DNA of 64,000 bases, from assembly GCA_965226545.1 (NCBI GenBank), contig OZ245364.1, positions 1,054,001-1,118,000 on the forward strand. Direction: 5' to 3'. A program made the position numbers and the translations under genes. Shown piece by piece: positions 8,394-16,568 of the stretch (positions are counted from its first letter, which is position 1; each line of letters opens with the position of its first letter). The DNA comes from JAHRAW01 sp965226545. Its GTDB lineage: Bacteria; Pseudomonadota; Gammaproteobacteria; Arenicellales; Poriferihabitantaceae. Below the pieces are notes generated by a model. That model saw nothing but the letters and a program-made list of their open reading frames with translations, was not told the origin of the DNA and ran no database searches.

Positions 8394-9707
8394 ATGAATC
8401 CAACGATGAATCCAACGATGAATGCGCGCGCCCCAACCGACACTTTCGGCAATCATCACGATGACGGTCGCGCCGAGTTGGCGAGCCATGATTCATTCGT
8501 GCACGGCGTGCCGCACAACACCTTTGCGCGCATGCGCAACGACGACCCGGCGGCGTGGTGTGACGGCGGCGCGCATCGCGGGTTTTGGTCGCTGACGCGC
8601 CACGCCGACATCATCGAATACAACCGCGATTTTGAATTGCTGAGTTCCGCGCACGGCATTCGCATCGAAGACCAAACCCGCGAGGAATATCTTGCGCGCC
8701 GCACCTTTCAGGAAACCGACCCGCCCGAACACACGGCCACGCGCAACCGAGTCGGCAAGGCGTTTTCGCGTCCGGTGATTGCGCAATTCGAAAACATCGT
8801 GCGCGCATTGTGCGTCGAGATACTCGACGAGGTGGCGGACGCTGGCGAGTTTGACGCGGTCGATAAAATCGCGCGGCGATTGCCGATGCAAATGCTCGGG
8901 CGGATACTCGGCGCACCGCGTGATGAGTTGGAATGGCTGGTCGCCAAAGGCGACGAACTCATCGCCAACACCGACCCGCAATACACCCGCCATCCGGTCG
9001 ACCAAGTCGATACGGAAGCGTTTCGCTTGATGCCGTTTCGTTCGCCGGCCGGGGCCGAGTTGTGGGAATACGCCAATCAATTAATCGCCGCGCAATCGTC
9101 TGGCGGCGACCAAAGTGTGCTGCAGTTAATCCTGCAACCGGATGCGCAAGGCGAAGTCATCAGCCCGATGGAGTTTCGCAACTTCTTTTGTCTGCTGGTC
9201 GCCGCCGGCAACGACACCACGCGCTACACGATTGCCGCGGCGATGCATGCGCTTGCCAATCAGCCTGAGTTGCTCGCGCAATTGCGCGCCGCCGACGATA
9301 AATTGTGGAATCACGCAGTCGAGGAATTTATCCGTTGGGCTTCGCCGACGCTGCATTTTCGCCGCACCGCGTTGCGCGATTTTGAACTGCACGGCAAAAA
9401 AATCCGCGAGGGCGACAAGGTTGTGCTGTGGTTTGTCTCCGCCAACCGCGATGAACGCCAATTCGACCATCCGTTTAATATTGACTTGCGCCGCAATCCG
9501 AATCGCCATGTGGCGTTTGGACAGGGCGGGCCGCATGTTTGCCTCGGCATGTGGTTGGCGCGTCTCGAGGTGCGCGTGTTGTTGCAAACCATCGCCGAAC
9601 GTTTTGACGGCGTGCGCCAAGTCGGCGAACATCAATACTTGCGGTCGAACTTTGTCACCGGCATCAAGCGGTTGCCGCTGGCGGTGAAATGGCGCGCGGT
9701 GCGTTAA
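8394..9707 (+). CDS. Cytochrome P450
   Basis: Soluble bacterial P450, about 437 aa. Diagnostic motifs: I-helix oxygen-activation LLVAAGNDTTR (about residues 259-269), K-helix ExxR region EEFIRWASP, and the haem-thiolate signature AFGQGGPHVCLGMWLARLE with the axial cysteine near residue 384. The sequence style, including ETDPPEHTATRNRVGKAFS near residue 105, is that of bacterial P450s acting on steroid, terpenoid or acyl substrates (CYP125/142/107-like). A redox partner gene is not adjacent. The first codons are three direct copies of ATGAATCCAACG, giving a repetitive N-terminus (MNPTMNPTMNA), so which ATG is used is uncertain. Confidence 0.9.
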   Translation: MNPTMNPTMNARAPTDTFGNHHDDGRAELASHDSFVHGVPHNTFARMRNDDPAAWCDGGAHRGFWSLTRHADIIEYNRDFELLSSAHGIRIEDQTREEYLARRTFQETDPPEHTATRNRVGKAFSRPVIAQFENIVRALCVEILDEVADAGEFDAVDKIARRLPMQMLGRILGAPRDELEWLVAKGDELIANTDPQYTRHPVDQVDTEAFRLMPFRSPAGAELWEYANQLIAAQSSGGDQSVLQLILQPDAQGEVISPMEFRNFFCLLVAAGNDTTRYTIAAAMHALANQPELLAQLRAADDKLWNHAVEEFIRWASPTLHFRRTALRDFELHGKKIREGDKVVLWFVSANRDERQFDHPFNIDLRRNPNRHVAFGQGGPHVCLGMWLARLEVRVLLQTIAERFDGVRQVGEHQYLRSNFVTGIKRLPLAVKWRAVR

Positions 9708-9743
9708 GGTGCGCGGCGTATTTTTTTTGTTGCGACATCGAGT

Positions 9744-9845
9744 ATCGACATTGATTCATTTATTTTTGTTTGCGACATCGATTCATTAAATTGTTGAAAA
9801 TTGTTACATTGTTAAATTATTAAATTGTTGAATTATTGATTCACC
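9744..9845. repeat. AT-rich ATTGTTAAAT-type repeats before the GS-family gene
   Basis: The 156-bp spacer after the P450 gene contains repeated ATTGTT(A/G)AAT and CGACATCGATTCATT-like words and no gene. It ends at the strong GGGGGA ribosome-binding site of the next gene. Confidence 0.6.
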
Positions 9846-9863
9846 AAACCATTGGGGGAAAAA

Positions 9864-11156
9864 ATGAGCGAACGATTGCGAGTGTTATTCGGCGACCACT
9901 TAAGTTTGCCGCGCGGCAAATATTTGCAGATGCCGTCCAAAAAAGACGCGCCGATTGGCGAGACGCGATTTTGTCAAGGCGTGTATGCACTCACCTACGA
10001 CAAGGCGTTGTTGCCGGCGCCGGGCGGCAAGTTGCTCGACGGCTTGCCCGATATGGTGGCGCGTTATGAAACCGCCGCGATACGGCGCGGCTGGCGTCAT
10101 AACGAACGAGTCGCGGTGTGCGATTTATATGATGCATCCGGCGAGGCGCTTGGCGTGTGCGGGCGCGGCGCGCTCAAGCGCGCGGTTGCGGCGTGGCAAC
10201 AACACGGTTTGACCGCGCAAGTCGGCGTCGAACTCGAAGGCTATGCGTTTGTGCGCGGCGAAGACGGCAACTGGACTCCATACGACACGCCCGGGGCGTT
10301 TGTATACGGCACCGGCGCCTTCATCGACCCGCGCGCGTTTACCGACGCCATCTGGCAACGCGCCGACCAATGCGGATTTAACCTCGAGATGATTACCGCC
10401 GAATTCGATTCGCCGCAATTCGAATTCACCCTGCGCTATGACAACGCGCTTGCCGCGGCCGACGACGTGCTGTTGTTTCGTTTGATGGCGCGCGAAGTGG
10501 CGCTGGAACACGAAGTGCTGTTGACCTTCATGCCCAAACCGATCGCCGCGTTGAGCGGCTCGGGCGTGCATGTCAATTTCAGTTTTGTCGACGCCAACGG
10601 CGACAACATCATCGGCGATGAAGGCGCGACCGACCGCCTGTCGGCGCCGGCGCGCGCCTGCGTGGCCGGGTTGATGCACCATCATCGCGCCTTGGCCGGA
10701 TTGCTGGCGCCGACGGTCAATTCGTATCGCCGCCTGCAGCCGGCGAGTTTATCCGGCTATTGGCGCAATTGGGGCGCCGACCATCGCGGCGTCACAACGC
10801 GCATCACCTCGGAAACCGGCGAACACGCGCGCATCGAACACCGCATGGCCGACGCCGGCGCCAATCCGCATCTGGCAATCGCGGCGGTGTTGCAAGCCGC
10901 GCGATTGGGCGTGCAACACAATTACGCGTTGCCGCCGGCGGAAACCGCCGATTGCTTGGAATCCCACGATGCCGAAGACGGCGTGCCCGACAATCTGGCG
11001 ATTGCCTTGGACGAACTTCAAGGCGACGCCGTGTTGGTCGAGGCGGTTGGCGCGGAATTGGTCGACAATTTGGCGGCGATTAAGCGCGCCGAGATTGAAC
11101 ACACTGCACAAATGAACGATGAGCAATTGCGCGATTACTATATTTTCCAGATTTAA
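9864..11156 (+). CDS. Glutamine synthetase-family ligase (gamma-glutamylamide/polyamine type)
   Basis: 430 aa member of the GS fold, distinct from the true glnA at 44932. GS landmarks: active-site sheet VGVELEGYAFV (about 125), metal-ligand region ITAEFDSPQFEF, FMPKPIAALSGSGVHVNFS (nucleotide and metal-binding loop, about 220-240), NSYRRLQPASLSGY and the arginine-rich IEHRMADAGANPHLAIAA. It lacks the NLYDL adenylylation loop of GlnA. Such paralogues (PuuA, IpuC, aniline-type ligases) join glutamate to amines, and the position after a P450 fits an amine-activating role, but that is inference. ATG 9864 has GGGGGA upstream. An in-frame TTG at 9852 is less likely. Confidence 0.82.
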   Translation: MSERLRVLFGDHLSLPRGKYLQMPSKKDAPIGETRFCQGVYALTYDKALLPAPGGKLLDGLPDMVARYETAAIRRGWRHNERVAVCDLYDASGEALGVCGRGALKRAVAAWQQHGLTAQVGVELEGYAFVRGEDGNWTPYDTPGAFVYGTGAFIDPRAFTDAIWQRADQCGFNLEMITAEFDSPQFEFTLRYDNALAAADDVLLFRLMAREVALEHEVLLTFMPKPIAALSGSGVHVNFSFVDANGDNIIGDEGATDRLSAPARACVAGLMHHHRALAGLLAPTVNSYRRLQPASLSGYWRNWGADHRGVTTRITSETGEHARIEHRMADAGANPHLAIAAVLQAARLGVQHNYALPPAETADCLESHDAEDGVPDNLAIALDELQGDAVLVEAVGAELVDNLAAIKRAEIEHTAQMNDEQLRDYYIFQI

Positions 11157-11233
11157 CGCAGCGCATCGAAACGCAAATCAGCGCAAATCATTGCAAATCA
11201 TTGCGAATAAACGCAAAAAAACCAAAAAACCGC

Positions 11234-11261
11234 TTGCGTCGCGCGCGGAAATGCGTATAAT
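11234..11261 (+). promoter_or_regulatory. Sigma70-type promoter for tRNA-Ala/23S/5S
   Basis: TTGCGT at 11234-11239 and a perfect TATAAT at 11256-11261 with 16 bp between them, followed by a GC-rich start region and tRNA-Ala 39 bp downstream. This is the only strong promoter-like site ahead of the rRNA unit and supports transcription separate from a 16S gene. Confidence 0.7.
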
Positions 11262-11299
11262 CCGCCCGCTTATCCGACGGATTGGCCGCGTCAGCAACG

Positions 11300-11375
11300 G
11301 GGGCCATAGCTCAGCTGGGAGAGCGCCTGCCTTGCACGCAGGAGGTCGGCGGTTCGATCCCGCCTGGCTCCACCA
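11300..11375 (+). tRNA. tRNA-Ala (anticodon UGC)
   Basis: 76-nt cloverleaf with CCA encoded. Acceptor stem GGGGCCA pairs with TGGCTCC. The D-arm region is AGCTCAGCTGGGAGAGC, the anticodon arm CCTGC-CTTGCAC-GCAGG places TGC as anticodon, and the T-arm is GGTTCGATCC. It is the tRNA normally found in the 16S-23S spacer; here it lies directly downstream of the GS-family gene with no 16S before it. Confidence 0.97.
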
Positions 11376-11506
11376 GTTTTGCGGCGGTTGTCGTTTTCAT
11401 TGTCATCGACATTGTGCAATCGATTTGATTCGACTTGCGCGTGATGTTGGTGTACGATGCGCACGGTTTATTTGTTGGAGCCGGCTAGGCCTTGCCGAGT
11501 CGGTTT

Positions 11507-11519
11507 TGTTCTTTTACAA
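11507..11519 (+). promoter_or_regulatory. boxA-like rRNA antitermination site
   Basis: TGTTCTTTTACAA closely matches the rRNA boxA consensus TGCTCTTTAACAA. An upstream GC-rich hairpin-forming stretch (about 11479-11503) could correspond to boxB. It lies in the 371-nt spacer between tRNA-Ala and 23S, which otherwise holds no tRNA-Ile or gene. Confidence 0.6.
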
Positions 11520-11736
11520 CTTGGGTAGTCAAAGGCGCGCGCAAGCGCGAATTTGTTAATGTTATTCACATCGGCAAATTCCGTTGGCGCGGGTGCGAAA
11601 ATGCGAAGGCGCAAGCCTTTGCGTTTTGCATAAATACATTTGTATGTTGCATAACTCGTAAGAGTTCAGCCGACGACTCCAAATCTGGCGAGCCTAAGAT
11701 TGCGGCGTTTGCCGTCATCGCTGGCGCAAACTTTTT

Positions 11737-11753
11737 GGGGTTGTATGGTCAAG
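11737..11753 (+). other. 5' arm of the 23S processing stem
   Basis: The 17 nt here pair with 15041-15057 at the 3' end of 23S, giving a nearly perfect helix with a single G-U pair. This is the classical RNase III stem that loops out the pre-23S rRNA, and it supports the 23S boundaries given. Confidence 0.75.
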
Positions 11754-12036
11754 CGACAAAGCGCATACGGTGGATGCCTAGGCGATAAGAGGCGATGAAG
11801 GACGTGGTAGTCTGCGATAAGCCCCGGTAAGCTGACAAACTAGCTTTGACCCGGGGATTTCCGAATGGGGAAACCCAACCGCTTCGGCGGTTATCGTGCG
11901 CTGAATACATAGGCGTACGAAGCGAACCCGGGGAACTGAAACATCTAAGTACCCGGAGGAAAAGAAATCAACCGAGATTCCCCAAGTAGTGGCGAGCGAA
12001 CGGGGACCAGCCCTTAACCTTTGCAAGTTTTAGTGG

Positions 12037-12068
<32 letters not shown>

Positions 12069-12790
12069 AAGCCCGGTACACGAAAGGGCTTGCAAAGCGA
12101 AATCGAGTAGGACGGAGCACGTGAAACTCTGTCTGAACATGGGGGGACCATCCTCCAAGGCTAAATACTACTTATCGACCGATAGTGAACCAGTACCGTG
12201 AGGGAAAGGCGAAAAGAACCCCTGTTAGGGGAGTGAAATAGAACCTGAAACCGTATGTGTACAAGCAGTGGAAGCCGATCTTCGGATTGGCGACTGCGTA
12301 CCTTTTGTATAATGGGTCAGCGACTTAATTTCAGTAGCAAGGTTAACCGCATAGGGGAGCCGCAGCGAAAGCGAGTCTTAACAGGGCGCAATAGTTGCTG
12401 GGATTAGACCCGAAACCGGGCGATCTAGCCATGGCCAGGTTGAAGGTCGGGTAATACCGACTGGAGGACCGAACCAACTGATGTTGAAAAATCAGTGGAT
12501 GAGCTGTGGTTAGGAGTGAAAGGCTAAACAAGCCCGGAGATAGCTGGTTCTCCTCGAAAACTATTTAGGTAGTGCCTCGTGTTTCACTTCCGGGGGTAGA
12601 GCACTGTCATGGCTAGGGCCGCATCTAGCGGTACCAACCCATAGCAAACTCCGAATACCGGAAAGTGTAATCACGGGAGACAGACGGCGGGAGATAAGTT
12701 TCGTCGTCGAAAGGGAAACAGCCCAGACCGCCGATTAAGGTCCCCAAACACATCTTAGTGGGAAACGATGTGGGAAGGCTCAGACAGCCA

Positions 12791-12822
<32 letters not shown>

Positions 12823-12910
12823 GAAAGCGTAATAGCTCACTGGTCGAGTCAGCCTGCGCGGAAGATATACCGGGGCTCAAGGTGTGTACCGAAATCGCGG
12901 GTGCAGAAGG

Positions 12911-12938
12911 TTGAACAAAGTGAATCATGTGCCATAAT
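12911..12938 (+). promoter_or_regulatory. Promoter-like site inside the 23S IVS
   Basis: TTGAAC at 12911-12916 and CATAAT at 12933-12938 with a 16-bp spacer lie in and just after the left arm of the IVS, 40 bp upstream of the IVS ORF start. It could allow expression independent of the rRNA transcript. Confidence 0.5.
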
Positions 12939-12978
12939 GCCGGTCCTTTTTATTCATCAATTAAGCGAGGCGTTAATC

Positions 12979-13206
12979 ATGGCAACAATCAAGAAGTTTT
13001 ATCGGGCCGAATTCGGCCGTGTGGATGCGCCGCAAGGCCAGACGCCGGTCAATCGCGCCGAAGTGGTCGGTGACCGACTCAGCGGTGTGGTCAAGATTCG
13101 GTTGCATGACACCTCGGGGCGTGAATGCCTCGGCAATGTGCGCCAAACCGTTTTTTTGGAGCGCGGTGCGATCGAGCAATTGAGGGAAGTCGTCAACAAG
13201 ATGTAA
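12979..13206 (+). CDS. Small protein encoded within the 23S rRNA intervening sequence
   Basis: 75 aa protein starting MATIKKFYRAEFGRVDA with a GCGAGG ribosome-binding site eight bases upstream, and ending at TAA 13206 before the second IVS hairpin. It is not the helical IVP/S23 protein usually found in such inserts. The sequence suggests an N-terminal basic strand, two or three beta-strands (SGVVKIRLHD, NVRQTVFLE) and a C-terminal helix (RGAIEQLREVVNKM). That strand-strand-helix end is vaguely reminiscent of PC4-like single-strand-binding domains, which is inference only. Its low-complexity content is nil, and the start, RBS and spacing look genuine. It may bind or help process the IVS, or may simply be a passenger. 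The function is unknown. Confidence 0.72.
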   Translation: MATIKKFYRAEFGRVDAPQGQTPVNRAEVVGDRLSGVVKIRLHDTSGRECLGNVRQTVFLERGAIEQLREVVNKM

Positions 13207-13961
13207 CTTGCTTGCCCGATTGTAAAACTTCAAACTTCGGCGAATCATCCAGTTTTATCGGTTGATTTTATCCATCGGTTTTTCTCGATGATTCGCCGGC
13301 GATTCATTTTGTTCAACCTTTTGCACGGTAGAGGAGCGTTCCGTAGGCCGTTGAAGGTGTGCCGTGAGGCATGCTGGAGGTATCGGAAGTGAGAATGCTG
13401 ACATGAGTAGCGATAATGCGGGTGAAAAGCCCGCACGCCGAAAGCCCAAGGTTTCCTGCGCAACGTTAATCGGCGCAGGGTGAGTCGACCCCTAAGGCGA
13501 GGCCGAAAGGCGTAGTCGATGGGAATCAGGTTAATATTCCTGAACCGAATATAACTGCGACGGGGTGACGGAGAAGGCTAGATTGGCCGGGTGTTGGATG
13601 TCCCGGTTTAAGCGCGTAGGTTGAGGACTTAGGCAAATCCGGGTCCTTAGTCAAGCCGAGGCGTGACGACGAGCGCTTTTATTAGCGCGAAGCAATTGAT
13701 GCCATGCTTCCAGGAAAACCCTCTAAGCTTCAGGTTATATTTGATCGTACCCCAAACCGACACAGGTGGGCGGGGTGAGAATCCCAAGGCGCTTGAGAGA
13801 ACTCTGGTGAAGGAACTCGGCAAAATGACACCGTAACTTCGGGAGAAGGTGTGCCTCTGCCAGGTGAAGCCCCTTGCGGGTGGAGCCGAGAGAGGTTGCA
13901 ATAAAGAGGTGGCTGCGACTGTTTACTAAAAACATAGCACTCTGCAAACTCGCAAGAGGAA

Positions 13962-13996
<35 letters not shown>

Positions 13997-14033
13997 TAAG
14001 TGATGGGGTTAGCCGCATGGCAAAGCTCCGGAT

Positions 14034-14125
<92 letters not shown>

Positions 14126-14387
14126 CGATGGCCACACTGTCTCCACCAGAGACTCAGCGAAATTGAACTCGCTGTGAAGATGCAGCGTACCCGCGGCTAG
14201 ACGGAGAGACCCCGTGAACCTTTACTACAGCTTCACACTGGACTCTGAACAGGCATGTGCAGGATAGGTGGAAGGCTTTGAAGCGCAGACGCCAGTCTGC
14301 GTGGAGCCGTCCTTGAGATACCACCCTTGTTTGTTTGGGGCCCTAACCGAGGCCCGTTATCCGGGTCCGGGACCATGTGTGGCGGGT

Positions 14388-14430
<43 letters not shown>

Positions 14431-14531
14431 GCTACGGTACTCTAAGCACGGTCGGAAATCGTGCGGTTAGTGCAAAGGCATAAGAGTGCTTGACTGCGAG
14501 ACAGACACGTCGAGCAGGAACGAAAGTTGGT

Positions 14532-14572
<41 letters not shown>

Positions 14573-14573
14573 T

Positions 14574-14607
<34 letters not shown>

Positions 14608-14636
14608 ACCGCCCAAGAGTTCACATCGACGGCGGT

Positions 14637-14676
<40 letters not shown>

Positions 14677-14681
14677 TAGCC

Positions 14682-14714
<33 letters not shown>

Positions 14715-14880
14715 TGGTACGCGAGCTGGGTTTAGAACGTCGTGAGACAGTTTGGTCCCTATCTGCCGTGGGCGTCGGAGACTTGAGAGGAGCTGCTCCT
14801 AGTACGAGAGGACCGGAGTGGACGTACCTCTGGTGTTCCGGTTGTCACGCCAGTGGCATCGCCGGGTAGCTATGTACGGA

Positions 14881-14916
<36 letters not shown>

Positions 14917-15110
14917 CCCTCAAGATTAGGTCTCCCGGGGCGAAAGCCCCCTGAAGGGTCGTTGAAGACTACAACGTTGATAGGCCGGGTGTGGAAGTCC
15001 AGTAATGGATGAAGCTAACCGGTACTAATTGCCCGTGCGGCTTGGCCATACAACCCCAAGGGGTTTGGCTCTATGCGAGTTAAGGCAAATGCGCCGATGA
15101 CTGCCCAATG

Positions 15111-15134
15111 TTGTTCAATTTGCAAATTGAACAA
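15111..15134. other. Perfect 24-bp palindrome between 23S and 5S
   Basis: The 12 bases at 15111-15122 are exactly inverted in 15123-15134, making a strong hairpin 11 nt before 5S. It probably acts in pre-rRNA processing. Confidence 0.7.
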
Positions 15135-15145
15135 CACGACCGATT

Positions 15146-15264
15146 TGCCCGGCGGCCATAGCAGGCGGGTACCACCTGATTCCATCCCGAACTCAGAAGT
15201 GAAAACGCTTCGCGCCGATGATAGTGTGGGGTCTCCCCACGTGAAAGTAGGTCACCGCCGGGCA
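15146..15264 (+). rRNA. rrf: 5S ribosomal RNA
   Basis: About 119 nt with paired ends TGCCCGGCGG and CCGCCGGGCA. The internal CCATCCCGAACTCAGAAGTG and GATAGTGTGGGG motifs are standard for bacterial 5S. It follows 23S by about 95 nt. Confidence 0.97.
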
Positions 15265-15276
15265 TTTTATTTTTCC

Positions 15277-15309
15277 ATAACGCCATCACTCGATGGCGTT
15301 ATATTTATT
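15277..15309 (+). terminator. Rho-independent terminator after 5S
   Basis: An 11-bp stem (ATAACGCCATC with GATGGCGTTAT) and a short loop, followed by ATTTATT, closes the rRNA unit. Confidence 0.8.
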
Positions 15310-15380
15310 AATGGCGCCGCAAACCGCTTCGCCGATGCGGCAAGCCGTCGCCGTTTGTCGCACAACCGAAGGATTAAGAA

Positions 15381-15545
15381 ATGCGCTTGGATTTAAAGGA
15401 ATTCCCCGCTTTTTTGCGAAACTTCGGGTTGGTTTTGTTGGCCGGCGGCGTGTTGCAAGGGGCGTTTGAAGTGTGGGATTTCAATGTGTATAGTGTGTCT
15501 ATCGTAGGCATTGCATTAATCGTTGCATCCTTTGTGCGGAGGTGA
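15381..15545 (+). CDS. Small membrane protein, unknown
   Basis: 54 aa product beginning MRLDLKEFPAFLRNFG, with two hydrophobic segments (FGLVLLAGGVLQGAF and VSIVGIALIVASFV) and a basic end. It is the first of three tiny tandem genes after the rRNA terminator. Its last codons form the GGAGGTG ribosome-binding site of the next gene, three bases from the stop, which supports both as real and translationally coupled. A weak AGGATTAAGAA leader precedes its own start. The topology suggests a hairpin inner-membrane protein. No family recognised. Confidence 0.6.
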   Translation: MRLDLKEFPAFLRNFGLVLLAGGVLQGAFEVWDFNVYSVSIVGIALIVASFVRR

Positions 15546-15548
15546 TTT

Positions 15549-15656
15549 ATGGACCCATTATTAGTGTTTGCCTTGGTGACTGGCATACCGCTCCTGATTA
15601 TTTATTTCTGGGCGTTATTCACCGGGCGGCTGGAAGACGAACCGGATGACAAATAA
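15549..15656 (+). CDS. Single-TM small protein, unknown
   Basis: 35 aa product. An N-terminal TM helix (LLVFALVTGIPLLIIYFWALF) is followed by a short acidic tail (GRLEDEPDDK). It starts four bases after the preceding stop, using a GGAGG that overlaps that gene's end. Such proteins often serve as small subunits or regulators of membrane complexes, but no partner is evident here. Too short for conventional gene finders. Confidence 0.6.
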   Translation: MDPLLVFALVTGIPLLIIYFWALFTGRLEDEPDDK

Positions 15657-15744
15657 CACGGCGACAGCCGACGTACATTTTTGTTTTTGGCGCCTTTATT
15701 TTTTTGATAAAGGTTATTTTTAACTTAACGATGTGGAGGTTGTC

Positions 15745-15879
15745 ATGTCCAATGGACGCAATCCAAACGATGACCGTTCGGACGTAAAAAATCCGAACAA
15801 TGACGCTTACGATGCGGATATGGAAAATCGTGAGCGGATGGGGCATCTGGATAACGATGATGACGACGACGAAGAGTAG
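15745..15879 (+). CDS. Small acidic hydrophilic protein, unknown
   Basis: 44 aa product beginning MSNGRNPNDDRSDVKNPNND and ending in a poly-Asp/Glu run (DNDDDDDEE). It has a perfect GGAGG ribosome-binding site six bases upstream. An internal near-repeat (GRNPNDDRSDV / KNPNNDAYDA) is visible. It lies 88 bp after the single-TM gene and may be co-transcribed. An inverted repeat TTCTTGC/GCAAGAA at 15913-15934 follows but lacks a T-run. Likely intrinsically disordered. Function unknown. Confidence 0.55.
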   Translation: MSNGRNPNDDRSDVKNPNNDAYDADMENRERMGHLDNDDDDDEE

Positions 15880-16056
15880 TCGTCATCGCCGAGTTGTTGA
15901 TGTGGTGAAGTTTTCTTGCCGGGACAGCAAGAACTTGTCTCATAGATAGAGATACCGGCGTGTGTTTGTCAGGATGACAAGCACACCGCCATTAAGCCGC
16001 AGAGTGGATTTGTAGGCAATTCATGTATAAATAACGGATTTGTCAAACTCTCGTTG

Positions 16057-16554
16057 TTATTCCACCCCCAACACCCCCCGCCCAACAACCACCCCGTCCA
16101 AATCGCAATAAACGCAATCCCCCGGCACAAACAACACCCCGCCGAATGCCACCGGCACATCAATCGCGCCGATGCCAGTTTTGGCGCTGCGGGTTGGGGT
16201 GGCGGCGAGGGCTTTTATGCCGAGGGGGATGTCGGCGAGGCGTTCGGCGTCGCGGATGGCGCCGTTTATGATGACGCCGGACCAGCCGTTTTCGGCGCAG
16301 ATGGCGGCGTAGCGGTCGCCCAACATTGCGGTGCGCATTGAGCCGCCGCCGTCGATGACCGCGATGCCGCCTTCGCCGGGTTGGGAAAACAGCGATTGCG
16401 CGAGTTTGGAATCCTCCATTGTGACCACGGTGCGAATGCGACCGGCGAAGAGACGGGTTGCGCCGTAATCCACAAACGGCAACGTGCAGCGCAGCGCGTT
16501 TGGATTGGCGTCGTGCAGGTCGGTGGTTGGATGCGGCGGCAGGGCGTTTTTCAT
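16057..16554 (-). CDS. rraA: RraA-family 4-hydroxy-4-methyl-2-oxoglutarate aldolase-like protein
   Basis: 165 aa, the size of E. coli RraA (161 aa). Conserved blocks: FAGRIRTVVTMEDSKLAQ, VIDGGGSMRTAMLGD, NGWSGVIINGAIRDAERL and the C-terminal FGGVLFVPGDCVYCDLDGVVVG. It keeps the Arg-Asp pair (AIRD) of active HMG/CHA class II aldolases, a position where E. coli RraA, an RNase E inhibitor, has Arg-Gln. Aldolase activity is therefore plausible. The nearby PrpF-type tautomerase and TTT transporter genes fit metabolism of branched oxo-tricarboxylates. Function as an RNase E regulator cannot be excluded. Confidence 0.85.
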   Translation of the reverse strand: MKNALPPHPTTDLHDANPNALRCTLPFVDYGATRLFAGRIRTVVTMEDSKLAQSLFSQPGEGGIAVIDGGGSMRTAMLGDRYAAICAENGWSGVIINGAIRDAERLADIPLGIKALAATPTRSAKTGIGAIDVPVAFGGVLFVPGDCVYCDLDGVVVGRGVLGVE

Positions 16555-16568
16555 ATTGGTGCCGAATT

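Larger units (their letters stand above)
12901..13326 (+). other. 23S rRNA intervening sequence (IVS) in helix 45
   Basis: A 426-nt insert bounded by 26-nt inverted arms (12901-12926 and 13301-13326) that differ at only two positions, forming a long helix continuous with helix 45. Inside are a promoter-like site, a 75-codon ORF, and a second 12-bp inverted repeat (13238-13249 with 13287-13298). IVSs at this helix are known in several proteobacteria and spirochaetes and are removed by RNase III without religation. Many carry the four-helix-bundle IVP/S23 protein, but this one does not. Confidence 0.9.

Noticed and set aside
11119..11788. Open frames across tRNA-Ala and the 23S leader
   Set aside because: They read through tRNA and rRNA sequence; no RBS and no protein-like composition.
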